Below are positions 25,877 through 34,440 of a DNA stretch of 64,000 nucleotides, piece after piece (the first letter of the stretch is position 1; each line of letters begins with the position of its first letter). Origin of the DNA: DUQX01 sp050948825 (GTDB lineage Bacteria; Bacillota; Dethiobacteria; DTU022; UBA8154); contig JBMNEO010000003.1 of assembly GCA_050948825.1 (NCBI GenBank), forward strand, positions 496,001 through 560,000. Reading direction: 5' to 3'. A program made the position numbers and the translations under genes. The notes below the pieces were generated by a model. It had not been told where the DNA came from. It was given only the letters and a program-made list of their open reading frames with translations, and did no database searches.

Positions 25877-28564
25877 TTAGCGTCCTTCGGCCGCTCCACA
25901 GCATTTCTTATATTTCTTGCCGCTGCCACAGGGGCAGGGATCATTTCTCCCCACCTTCTTCACGGTAACAGGTTTTTTCTTTACAGCCGCGGTCTCTTTT
26001 GCTGTTCCTTTTGCTTCATTCATTGCTCCCGCATTCTCTTGTTTAAGGTTCGCTGTTGGTATAGCTGCCCGCTCTCTTTCCGGGGCACGGGTTACTTTAA
26101 GATGATAGAGAAGGCGAACCACCTCTTCCTGAATTGAATGGATCATTTCCTGGAACATCTCATAGGCTTCATATCTGTACTCGATGAGAGGGTCCCTCTG
26201 GCCAAAAGCCCTGAGCCAGACACCCTGACGCAGTTCATGCATGGCATCAATATGTTCCATCCATTTGCTATCCACGGTGCGCAAAAGGACTACCCTCTCC
26301 AGCTCACGCATAACCTCCGCACCCATTTCTGTTTCCCGGCGGTCATAAAAATTGGAAGCCTCTTGGAGAAGTTTCTCCCTTAAATCTTCATGCTCAAGGA
26401 CTTTTAGCTCTTCATAGATTAAACTCCCCACGGGCAGGTAGATTTTTTCCGCATACCGCAATAAGCCTTTTAAATCGCGTTCCTCTTCATCAGGCTTTTC
26501 CCCTGCATAAACCGCAAGAGAGGCGTCAATAATTTCCTCAACCATGTGCATGATATTATCACGCAGGTTTTCCCCCTCCAGAACCTGGCGGCGCTGCTTG
26601 TAGATTACTTCCCTTTGCTGGTTGAGCACATCGTCATACTCGAGGATATGCTTGCGGATCTCAAAGTTCCGGCCTTCAACCTTTTTCTGGGCATTTTCAA
26701 TAGCCCTGCTGATCATCGGATGCTCTATGCGGAGGTCCTCCTCCATACCAAGCCTTTCCATGATCGACTTCACATTGTCCGAACCAAAAAGTCGCATCAA
26801 ATCATCTTCCAGCGACACATAAAACAATGAGGAACCGGGGTCTCCCTGCCGCCCCGAACGCCCCCTGAGCTGGTTATCTATACGTCTTGATTCATGCCTT
26901 TCAGTCCCAATAATATGCAGCCCTCCGAGACTGATAACCTCGTCATGGCGGGTTTTCCATAAAGCGGTAAGCTGTTTTATCTTCTCCTCTTTTTCTGCGG
27001 GGGAGAGCTCATCACCTTCTCGTATTTTCTCAATTTCCGGCTCAATATTGCCCCCCAGGACAATATCAGTTCCCCTCCCGGCCATATTCGTTGCAATTGT
27101 TACCGCTCCCTTTTTCCCGGCCTGGGCAACAATTTCCGCCTCCCTTTCGTGGAACTTGGCGTTAAGCACATGGTGACGGATACCTCTTTTAGAGAGCATC
27201 CGGCTTAGCTCTTCGGATTTCTCAATAGAAATAGTCCCCACCAGGACAGGCTGCCCCTTTTCATGCCGCTCTGCAATCTCCTCCACCACAGCCTTGAACT
27301 TGCCCTGTTCTGTGCGATAAATTAAATCCGGGAGATCTTTCCTGATCATCGGTTCATTGGTAGGGATGATCACTACATCCATTCCATAAATTTTCCTGAA
27401 CTCTTCCTCTTCCGTAACAGCCGTCCCTGTCATCCCGGACAGCTTTTCATACATACGAAAGTAATTCTGGAATGTAATGGAGGCCAGGGTACGGCTTTCA
27501 CGGGCGACCTTGACCTTCTCTTTTGCTTCAATAGCCTGGTGCAGGCCATCGCTGTAGCGCCTGCCGAACATCAGCCGCCCGGTAAACTCGTCAACTATCA
27601 CTACCTCCCCGTCTTTTACAACATAATCCCTGTCCTTTTTCATGAGAGCGTGAGCCTTTAAAGCCTGCTGGAGATAGTTCTCCATTTCCTGCCGCAGCGT
27701 TGTATTCTCTTCATCGGTTATATTCTTGATATGCAGCTCTTTCTCCAAAAATTTTGCAACCCGCTCCTCCCCGCTTTCCGTCAGTATTACGGTATGTGCT
27801 TTTTCGTCGACAGTATAATCGGTATCCTTCTTCAGGCGGGGAACATAGGCGGCAAACTTATCATAATACTCGGTCGGCTTCTCCGCCGCGCCGGAGATAA
27901 TTAAAGGCGTCCTGGCTTCATCGATGAGAATACTATCCACTTCGTCAACAATAGCATAGTATGGTGGTCTTTGCACCAGTTGTTCCTGATGCAGTACCAT
28001 ATTATCGCGCAGGTAATCAAAACCGAATTCGTTGTTGGTTCCGAAAGTAATATCCGCATTATAGGCATCCCTGCGCTCACTGGAATTCAAACCGTGAACG
28101 ATGAGCCCAACCTTAAGCCCGAGAAACTTATAAACCGGCCCCATCCACTCGCTGTCTCTTCTGGCAAGATAATCGTTTACGGTCACGATATGAACTCCCC
28201 GCCCGGTAAGCGCATTGAGGTAAGCGGGCATCGTTGCTGCAAGAGTCTTACCTTCACCGGTTTTCATCTCGGCTATACGGCCCTGGTGTAAAACCACACC
28301 GCCAAGCACCTGGACATCAAAGGGCCTCATCCCAAGGGTACGCCAGGCGGCCTCCCGTGCCAGGGCAAAAGCCTCGGATAAAATATCGTCCAGGGACTCC
28401 CCGTTCTGCAGCTTTTCTTTAAATTGAGCGGTCATCCCCGGGAACTGGCTATCCTTTAGCTTTTTCATGCGTTCTTCATAAGAATTTACTTCTTCAACAA
28501 AACGCCAGAGTTTTTTTGCCTCCCTAACGTGAGGATCACCGAATATTTTAGCAAATAATCCCAT
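25877..28564 (-). CDS. secA: preprotein translocase ATPase SecA
   Basis: 895 residues. Walker A MKTGEGKTLAATM, DEAD-type Walker B VDEVDSILIDEA, arginine-finger region GRSGRQGDPGSS, helical scaffold and wing domains, and a C-terminal SEC-C zinc motif (RNDPCPCGSGKKYKKCC) that binds SecB or lipid. It drives Sec-dependent secretion at SecYEG. ATG 28564 follows GGAGGGG. Upstream of prfB as in Bacillus, but separated from hpf by a four-gene cassette. Confidence 0.98.
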   Translation of the reverse strand: MGLFAKIFGDPHVREAKKLWRFVEEVNSYEERMKKLKDSQFPGMTAQFKEKLQNGESLDDILSEAFALAREAAWRTLGMRPFDVQVLGGVVLHQGRIAEMKTGEGKTLAATMPAYLNALTGRGVHIVTVNDYLARRDSEWMGPVYKFLGLKVGLIVHGLNSSERRDAYNADITFGTNNEFGFDYLRDNMVLHQEQLVQRPPYYAIVDEVDSILIDEARTPLIISGAAEKPTEYYDKFAAYVPRLKKDTDYTVDEKAHTVILTESGEERVAKFLEKELHIKNITDEENTTLRQEMENYLQQALKAHALMKKDRDYVVKDGEVVIVDEFTGRLMFGRRYSDGLHQAIEAKEKVKVARESRTLASITFQNYFRMYEKLSGMTGTAVTEEEEFRKIYGMDVVIIPTNEPMIRKDLPDLIYRTEQGKFKAVVEEIAERHEKGQPVLVGTISIEKSEELSRMLSKRGIRHHVLNAKFHEREAEIVAQAGKKGAVTIATNMAGRGTDIVLGGNIEPEIEKIREGDELSPAEKEEKIKQLTALWKTRHDEVISLGGLHIIGTERHESRRIDNQLRGRSGRQGDPGSSLFYVSLEDDLMRLFGSDNVKSIMERLGMEEDLRIEHPMISRAIENAQKKVEGRNFEIRKHILEYDDVLNQQREVIYKQRRQVLEGENLRDNIMHMVEEIIDASLAVYAGEKPDEEERDLKGLLRYAEKIYLPVGSLIYEELKVLEHEDLREKLLQEASNFYDRRETEMGAEVMRELERVVLLRTVDSKWMEHIDAMHELRQGVWLRAFGQRDPLIEYRYEAYEMFQEMIHSIQEEVVRLLYHLKVTRAPERERAAIPTANLKQENAGAMNEAKGTAKETAAVKKKPVTVKKVGRNDPCPCGSGKKYKKCCGAAEGR

Positions 28565-28656
28565 AATTTCCCCTCCTGGAGTGATTTACTCCTGGAATAT
28601 TCTTGTTTGATGTAGAATAATTCTACTAAAAAGACAGCAAAAATACAAGCACCCGG

Positions 28657-29862
28657 TCATAGAACGCCAACATCGGCGTTGTTTGCTTCGAGAAAACGGG
28701 GAATTTCGGTCATATCTGCAAGTATCGCTTTCGCTCCCTCTTTTACAAATAAACCTCTGTTGTCAGCACCGCCGTGTCCGGTTAATACGCCGATGAAAAA
28801 GGCGCCCATCTCCCTGGCAGCCAGGAGATCGGCCATAGAATCCCCAACGATCCAGCATCTTCCTTTCTCCGGCTGCAGGCCATCCGCTGAAAACATCCGG
28901 CTGTTGCTGTACCTTTTCCCCCAGTAAGACTTGAGAAAAGAAAAAGGATGGGGCTTACCCAGAGATACTCTTTGCGGAAGGCAACCCCGCAGACCCTTTT
29001 CAGCCTTGCTCACATCATCATAAGTTGCTATGGAATCAGCGTCAAAATAATGCCAGATACCCATCTTTTGCAGAGGGAGATAAAGCTCGCTGAAAGGCCT
29101 CCCCGTCGCAATCCCCAGGAGCCATCCCTCGTTACGCAGCCTGTCCAGGGCACCCCTTATTTTATTAATCTCCAGCAAAGGCTTTTCATCTTCTATAAGT
29201 CCTTTTTTGCCCATCAGACGAGGCTCTCTGGCATATATTTCCTTATAATTTTTCTCCCCCAGGTACCACTCCTGAAAAATTTCTTTTACGCCTTCCCATA
29301 AGGGAGAAATTGGAGAAAACGTTTTGCGTGCAATCTGCCGATACTCCCCGGAAAAAGCTGCGGCAAGCTTTCCCGGCAAATCACTCCCGCGGGCATTGCC
29401 CGCCCATTCCCCCAGAAGAGATTCAAATGATGGTTGCCAGAATTTCTCCGGCAGTGACAGCAATGCAGATAAAACATGAAGGAGCTCCGGGGTAACGCCC
29501 TCCTCCGCCGCCAGGCAAGCAAAATCTTTAATTTCCGACCCGTAGCCGGAAAGCTTTTTTAAGATAAGCATCAGCTGACCGGCAAAGCATAAAAAGGCCA
29601 GATCCCAGTTGGAATTAACAGCTTTCTGCTTAAAGAAGGCAATTACCTTGTCCTGCTGAAAGATAATCCTTCTAATATTGCTGATATCGCGGGCATCCGG
29701 AAAGGCACTGAAAACCGGAAGCTCCCTCCCCGGGGAAAGCCCCAGGTAGTGTTTCCCGTACAACAGTTCCCATACGGTCAACGCTGCCGTGTTCCAGTAG
29801 CACTCCTCTGACGTAATAACTCCGTCCATATCAAAAATTATCTTTCCCTTAAAATCCGGCAC
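28657..29862 (-). CDS. HAD-superfamily phosphatase with a large helical insertion
   Basis: 401 residues from GTG 29862 behind GGAAAGAGG; the frame is open to 30006 but that part overlaps the HisB-like gene and reads as noise. HAD motif I is IIFDMDGVIT near the N-terminus. A long helical insertion of about 200 residues follows. Motifs II-IV lie in the C-terminal third: LGIATGRPFSE, GKPHPFSF (Lys) and WIVGDSMADLLAA. Catalysis of phosphoester hydrolysis is well supported. Last gene of the NTP-transferase-like/HisD-like/HisB-like cassette; it might serve as its phosphatase step. Confidence 0.85.
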   Translation of the reverse strand: MPDFKGKIIFDMDGVITSEECYWNTAALTVWELLYGKHYLGLSPGRELPVFSAFPDARDISNIRRIIFQQDKVIAFFKQKAVNSNWDLAFLCFAGQLMLILKKLSGYGSEIKDFACLAAEEGVTPELLHVLSALLSLPEKFWQPSFESLLGEWAGNARGSDLPGKLAAAFSGEYRQIARKTFSPISPLWEGVKEIFQEWYLGEKNYKEIYAREPRLMGKKGLIEDEKPLLEINKIRGALDRLRNEGWLLGIATGRPFSELYLPLQKMGIWHYFDADSIATYDDVSKAEKGLRGCLPQRVSLGKPHPFSFLKSYWGKRYSNSRMFSADGLQPEKGRCWIVGDSMADLLAAREMGAFFIGVLTGHGGADNRGLFVKEGAKAILADMTEIPRFLEANNADVGVL

Positions 29863-29942
29863 AGCTTTTGACCTCTTTCCAGCTAAGATACTGCAGCAGA
29901 ATCGGCCAACGAACCTTAAACGGGCTGATCCAGCGCCGCTGA

Positions 29943-30569
29943 TTATTTTACTGTTACATCTGTTTGAATGGCGCCGGCAACACCCGAGGTAATACCCTTT
30001 CTCCATTCCCGCAGCTCCAGCGCATGAAAAAGAGCTTCTCCAAAAGCTCTGAACAGCGCCTCCCAGATGTGGTGACCATTGCTTCCCTTGTTAATATTAA
30101 GATGCAGGGTACAGCGAGCCCCCTGCGCAAAACCCTCAAAGAATGTCTTCAGGTCCTCCGAGTTCGTATTCTCAGTCTGCAACGGAATGTTTACACCAGG
30201 GTTGAAAAAATCAAGATAAGCCCTGTTCTCAAAGCTGATTACGGCCTGGGCAAGGGCTTCGTCGATAACAGCAAAGGCCGATCCATATCCGACCAGGCCA
30301 TCCTGCAACCTGGATTCGACATATTCCTTGATCGCTTTCCCCAGCGTAATCCCCACATCTTCACAGATAACGTGGGTGAGATACAGCTCCTTTAATCCGA
30401 CATTTACTGCCAGGTTAAACTCCCCGCGAGCAATGATATGTTCCAGCATATGGTTAAAAAAGGGCATCGGCGTCTGCAATCCTTTTTTGGGGTTTTCATA
30501 TCGGGGGCCAAAATCTACTTTAACAATAATCTCAGATTCAGCAGTTTTCCTCCGGGCCGTTACCTGCAT
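29943..30569 (-). CDS. HisB-like protein (divergent imidazoleglycerol-phosphate dehydratase paralogue)
   Basis: 208 residues covering the whole IGP dehydratase fold, ATG 30569 behind AAGGAGGTC. Shared: FFNHMLEHI (usual FFDHML), EDVGITLG, IDEALAQAV and NGHHIWEALFRA. Changed: the usual HHT-V-ED metal motif reads HVICED, so one of the paired His is Val; the C-terminal STKG loop that clamps substrate phosphate is missing. True HisB needs these His for its Mn ions. I therefore expect an altered metal site and a different substrate. It sits directly after a HisD-like gene that is also altered, with no other his gene nearby. Confidence 0.8.
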   Translation of the reverse strand: MQVTARRKTAESEIIVKVDFGPRYENPKKGLQTPMPFFNHMLEHIIARGEFNLAVNVGLKELYLTHVICEDVGITLGKAIKEYVESRLQDGLVGYGSAFAVIDEALAQAVISFENRAYLDFFNPGVNIPLQTENTNSEDLKTFFEGFAQGARCTLHLNINKGSNGHHIWEALFRAFGEALFHALELREWRKGITSGVAGAIQTDVTVK

Positions 30570-30614
30570 ATATAATCAGACCTCCTTGGACAATATTATT
30601 GTCCTGACTATTAT

Positions 30615-31910
30615 TTAAAAATCTCTTTCCCTGACCGCCATGGCGTGGGCGGAGAACCCTTCTACTTCTGCAAAATGGATCGCCTTCTCCTTTACCCTTT
30701 TGAACCCTTCTCTGGCAACATAACCAAAGGAAGAGCGTTTTAAAAAATCATGCACCGATACCCCGGAAAATGTTTTTGCAAATGAACCTGTCGGTAAAAT
30801 GGCGTTGGGGCCTAAAAGAAAATTGCAAAATGTGATCGGTGTGTACGGGCCAAGCAATATTTCCCCCGCATTTTTTATCCGGGTAAGCAGTGAAAAAGGA
30901 TCGGCAGTCAATACCTCCAGATGCTCGGGTGCATAATCGTTGACAAATTTTATCGAATCCTCCAGATCCTCGGTTAGTACAACGCCCCCATAATTATTAA
31001 ATACTTTCCGCACAAAAGCCGCTTTTTCGTCAGGCAATTTATCGATATAACCGGGGATAACCCGGGCTACTTTTTCCGCCAGCTCCCGGGAATGGGTCAC
31101 AAGCAGCGAGGCGGAATCAGCCCCGTGTTCTGCCTCAATTAATAAATCCAGCGCTACAGTCTTAGCATCCGCAAATTCATCAGCAAGGATAATCGCTTCA
31201 CTGGGACCCGCCGGCAGGCCTACATCCAGTACCCCGTAAAGTATCCGTTTGGCAGCATTTACATAAGCGTTGCCGGGACCGATTATCTTATGACAGCGCG
31301 GAATGCTCTTTGTACCGAATGCAACAGCTGCCAGTGCCTGCATCCCCCCGACTCTGTATATTTCTGCAATTCCCAGTATACGGGCTACAGCAAGGGTAGC
31401 TGCATCTACATCCCCTTCAGGGCCGGGTGGAGTACAGACGGCGATGCGCGGCACCCCCGCTACAACCGCAGGCACCCCCAGCATCAGCATAACCGAAGGG
31501 AAACTCCCCTTACCCCTGGGAACATATAAACAAACATCGGCAATAGGAGTTGTCTTTTCCCCCGCCAGCAATCCTTCTTCGATCTCCTTCAGCCACATCT
31601 CGGAGGGAAGCTGCTCCTGGTGAAATTTTTTGATATTGGCAGCAGCGTATTCCAGGGTATCCCTGGTCTTTGCATCCAATTTGCCATATGCCTCTTCTAT
31701 TTCTTCCTCTCTCACCCGCAGACCTTTTTCTTTCAGAGAAACACCATCAAACTTTTCCGTATAATCGAAAACGGCAGCGTCACCTTCCTCCCGCACACGG
31801 TCTATCACCTCCATGGCAAGATTCAAGTGCCTGGTAATATCTGTCTCCGAACGGCGCAGCAGCAACCGGTACTCTTCCGGGGAGAGTTGCTTTAACTGAT
31901 AAAACTTCAT
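30615..31910 (-). CDS. HisD-like dehydrogenase (divergent histidinol dehydrogenase paralogue)
   Basis: 431 residues across the full HDH fold. The nucleotide-binding and general-base regions are kept: LPAGPSEAIILAD and YAPEHLE with the Glu-His pair. Two of the four zinc ligands of E. coli HisD differ: Gln259 aligns with Glu (IEAEHG), and Asp360 with Asn in CNFLLGPNAILPT where HisD has GDYASGTNHVLPT; the substrate His in that motif is Ala. The zinc His near the C-terminus (FSAHAM) remains. An NAD-dependent alcohol oxidation is likely, but on a substrate other than histidinol. 45 bases upstream of the HisB-like gene. Confidence 0.85.
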   Translation of the reverse strand: MKFYQLKQLSPEEYRLLLRRSETDITRHLNLAMEVIDRVREEGDAAVFDYTEKFDGVSLKEKGLRVREEEIEEAYGKLDAKTRDTLEYAAANIKKFHQEQLPSEMWLKEIEEGLLAGEKTTPIADVCLYVPRGKGSFPSVMLMLGVPAVVAGVPRIAVCTPPGPEGDVDAATLAVARILGIAEIYRVGGMQALAAVAFGTKSIPRCHKIIGPGNAYVNAAKRILYGVLDVGLPAGPSEAIILADEFADAKTVALDLLIEAEHGADSASLLVTHSRELAEKVARVIPGYIDKLPDEKAAFVRKVFNNYGGVVLTEDLEDSIKFVNDYAPEHLEVLTADPFSLLTRIKNAGEILLGPYTPITFCNFLLGPNAILPTGSFAKTFSGVSVHDFLKRSSFGYVAREGFKRVKEKAIHFAEVEGFSAHAMAVRERDF

Positions 31911-31938
31911 CTAATATTAACCTCCTTCAGGACACTAG

Positions 31939-33075
31939 CTAAAGTTGGTAAACCTGTCCAAAGCTGTGCGTGGGGCCTATCTCATCGACCAGCGCCCATA
32001 AACCTCCAAGGACCAGAGAATGCCCGCCGCAGATAACAGGGATCTCCGCTTCCACAGCAGCCCTGGTGAACTCTTTCATAACGGGGTTTTTCATTTCCTG
32101 CCAGAGGCCGAGATCGGAAAGAAAACGCTCTTCGGTAGAAAGCCTATGATGAAGAAGATGGATCATGAGCACTCTGGTGTCCAGGAAAGCGCAGCGGGCA
32201 ACCTTCTCCAGGTATCTCATAAACTTACCGGAGCCAACTTCTTCCAGGAAAAAGCCCATCAGGGAGATAGCGCTGCCCTTTTCCTCCCGTCCGAGGGCCT
32301 TCATCCCTCTTTCTTCAGAAAAAATGCGCAGTCGCAGTTTCAGGTTCTGATTGATGTGGGCGATTACCGGCGCCCCTACCCGGCCTAAAAGCAGGGCTTC
32401 TTCGTAATCCCCCCCGAGAACTTCTTTCGCCCTTTCCAGGCGCGAGAGATCGAGATCCAGGCTGTCCAGCACCTTGCGTGCCCGGGGGCCGGCGAAGGGG
32501 CTCCCGGCCAAAATCAGCAAATCGGCGGGGGTATCAAGATCAAAGATCAGCCCGGCACTATTTTTAAAGAGCTTATGCACAACACCCGTTCCATCCCTCA
32601 GAGCTACAGCAAGAATATTATCCATGCCGGGCGGATCTATCTTATTAATAAGCTCCCCCGGCGTAAAGGCAATAATATCGGCCGACTGGGCATTATTTGA
32701 ATAGATAGCAGCCCCGGAATTCAATAAATGCCGGCAGATCTCCTGCAGCTCACCTGCCGTTACCAGGGGAATGCTCGCCCCGCCCATATAAAGAACATTT
32801 CGCAATTTCTCCCTGTTTATTAGCCCCGAAAGCACTTTGCCAAAATGAAAATTATCACCGCTCCCACTTTTTATTACTTTAACCCCCAGGGCTTCAGCCT
32901 CTTCAGCCAGCAGGGGATAGTTTGTTAGAAGATAAAGCGCACCGATCTCTTTTATCTGCTTCATCTTGGCGATATTGTCCAGCAGCACAGCATGACGGAC
33001 ATTTACAAGCATCTTTTCTATTTCACCAGCCGGGCTGCCTCCTTCAAAAAGAACGACATTCACCGTATCATTCAT
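31939..33075 (-). CDS. nucleotidyltransferase-like protein of unknown substrate
   Basis: 378 residues from ATG 33075 behind GGAGGA; an upstream start at 33138 lacks a ribosome site. The first 230 residues look like a GT-A/MobA-type NTP-transferase: a beta strand then NVVLFEGGSPAGE, a mid-domain NVLYMGGASIPLVT (a D-x-P/PLVT-like position) and IFDLDTPADLLIL. The usual LAGGxSxRMG-K loop is not intact, so catalysis is doubtful. The C-terminal 150 residues are mostly helical and unrecognised. First gene of a four-gene cassette with HisD-like, HisB-like and HAD genes (28 bases to HisD). Confidence 0.6.
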   Translation of the reverse strand: MNDTVNVVLFEGGSPAGEIEKMLVNVRHAVLLDNIAKMKQIKEIGALYLLTNYPLLAEEAEALGVKVIKSGSGDNFHFGKVLSGLINREKLRNVLYMGGASIPLVTAGELQEICRHLLNSGAAIYSNNAQSADIIAFTPGELINKIDPPGMDNILAVALRDGTGVVHKLFKNSAGLIFDLDTPADLLILAGSPFAGPRARKVLDSLDLDLSRLERAKEVLGGDYEEALLLGRVGAPVIAHINQNLKLRLRIFSEERGMKALGREEKGSAISLMGFFLEEVGSGKFMRYLEKVARCAFLDTRVLMIHLLHHRLSTEERFLSDLGLWQEMKNPVMKEFTRAAVEAEIPVICGGHSLVLGGLWALVDEIGPTHSFGQVYQL

Positions 33076-33115
33076 TATTTCACGTCCTCCTCCGCATACT
33101 CTAAAGGAAGTGAAA

Positions 33116-33133
33116 CACCGGCAATCGCCGGTG
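33116..33133 (-). terminator. possible terminator/attenuator before the HisD-HisB cassette
   Basis: caccggc/gccggtg form a perfect 7-base-pair hairpin with a 4-base loop, followed on the minus strand by TTTCACTTCCTTT. It lies between hpf and the NTP-transferase-like gene. The T tract is interrupted, so activity is uncertain. Confidence 0.45.
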
Positions 33134-33301
33134 TGCAACCACTAAAGTAAAACAATTGACCGGGGAAACCCGGAAAACCGGAAAGAGCCCGAACGACAAC
33201 CCCCTCTTTGCCTGAATATCCGGCATGAGCATTCTTATGTATAGATGAACACATTGTATTTTATCCCTTCCAGGTCAAAGATCCCGCAAAGCCGCGGCAG
33301 T

Positions 33302-33850
33302 TTATCCTTTAGGCTCAATCAATCCGTAATTACCGTCTTTTCTTTTATAGAGCACGTTTATTTCTTCGGTTTCGGCATTGGTAAAAACAAAAAAATCGTG
33401 ACCGAGGAGATTCATTTGTAAAATGGCCTCCTCTTCAGGCATCGGTTTTATGGTAAAACGCTTTGTTCTGACAATCCGGGGCTCAGTTTCTTCCTCTTCC
33501 TTTCGCTTATTGTTTATGAATTGCTCGTTTAGCTCTTTAAATCCCTTCTGCCTCAGCTTCCGGTTGATTCTGGTTTTATATTTATGAATCTGACGCTCTA
33601 TTTTATCAACCACCAGATCAATAGAAGCGTACATATCCTGTGTCGCCTCTTCTCCTCTCAAGAGCAGTCCGCCGATTGAAATTGTTACTTCTACAATATG
33701 ATTCTCCCTGGCTACACTCAGAGTGACCTGGGCATCAATACCTACATTGTCGGTCCCCAGATATTTTTCAAGCTTGCTCAGCCTTTTTTCCACGTACTCC
33801 TGCAGCGCCGGAGTGATCTCCATGTTTTTGCCCCGCGTATTAATCTGCAT
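33302..33850 (-). CDS. hpf: ribosome hibernation promoting factor, long form
   Basis: 182 residues from ATG 33850 (MQINTRGKNMEITPAL) behind AAAGGGG. N-terminal HPF/YfiA domain (about 1-100) binds the 30S decoding site; a basic linker (NKRKEEEETEPRIVRTKRF) leads to the C-terminal domain with DFFVFTNAETEEINVLYKR, which dimerises ribosomes into 100S particles. In Bacillus (yvyD) it lies immediately before secA; here the HisD/HisB cassette separates them. Confidence 0.97.
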   Translation of the reverse strand: MQINTRGKNMEITPALQEYVEKRLSKLEKYLGTDNVGIDAQVTLSVARENHIVEVTISIGGLLLRGEEATQDMYASIDLVVDKIERQIHKYKTRINRKLRQKGFKELNEQFINNKRKEEEETEPRIVRTKRFTIKPMPEEEAILQMNLLGHDFFVFTNAETEEINVLYKRKDGNYGLIEPKG

Positions 33851-34021
33851 GAATCTTTTCCCCTTTCCAATCCTATTCTTCATAACTGATCTTACTTTTA
33901 GCTGTAGTGTTATAATATTCCCTAAAAAGCAAATAAATCCTTCCCAGATGATTAATTATCTGCAAATGATGCACACAGCCTATCAAAATTAATAAGCTTG
34001 AACTGGACATACATTCCCGGC

Positions 34022-34089
34022 ACCTAACCGGGACCTATATAGAAAAAGAGGGACATGATATGCCCCTCTTCTCTATTTTCGAGGTTAGG
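34022..34089 (-). terminator. terminator downstream of the cold-shock gene, with an outer inverted repeat
   Basis: Core hairpin aagaggg/ccctctt (34046-34070) followed by TTTTTC on the minus strand. An outer pair acctaacc (34022-34029) and ggttaggt (34082-34089) encloses it, extending the possible structure to 68 bases. Confidence 0.75.
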
Positions 34090-34139
34090 TATTACTTAAA
34101 TAGCAATTTTAAAACTGTTATCCCACCATACCTCACAGA

Positions 34140-34337
34140 TTAAACCTTTACTACATTTGCCGCCTGAGGGCCCCTGCTCCCCTCCACAATCTCAAATTCT
34201 ACTTCTTGCCCTTCGTTCAGGCTTTTAAAACCGTCTTCTTGAATGGCAGAGTAGTGGACGAAGACATCATCCCCATCCTCTCGTTCAATGAACCCGTAGC
34301 CTTTTTCTTTATTAAACCACTTAACTCTACCCAACAT
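34140..34337 (-). CDS. cold-shock RNA chaperone (CspA family)
   Basis: 65 residues from ATG 34337 (MLGRVKWFNKEKGYGFI), the full size of the family. RNP1 (KGYGFIER) and RNP2 (DVFVHYSAI) are intact, so it should bind single-stranded RNA/DNA. An AGGAGG lies 12 bases ahead; two earlier in-frame ATGs crowd that site. Encoded alone between hpf and the 3D-domain protein, with a long untranslated leader typical of csp genes possible in 34338-34430. Confidence 0.95.
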   Translation of the reverse strand: MLGRVKWFNKEKGYGFIEREDGDDVFVHYSAIQEDGFKSLNEGQEVEFEIVEGSRGPQAANVVKV

Positions 34338-34440
34338 AATTAATAACATACCTCCTAATATTAAATCTGTGAGGTTGGGACTCACATGCGTACTCTACCA
34401 TATTCAAATTAGCTTGTCAATTAAAAAGAATCAAAAGCCG

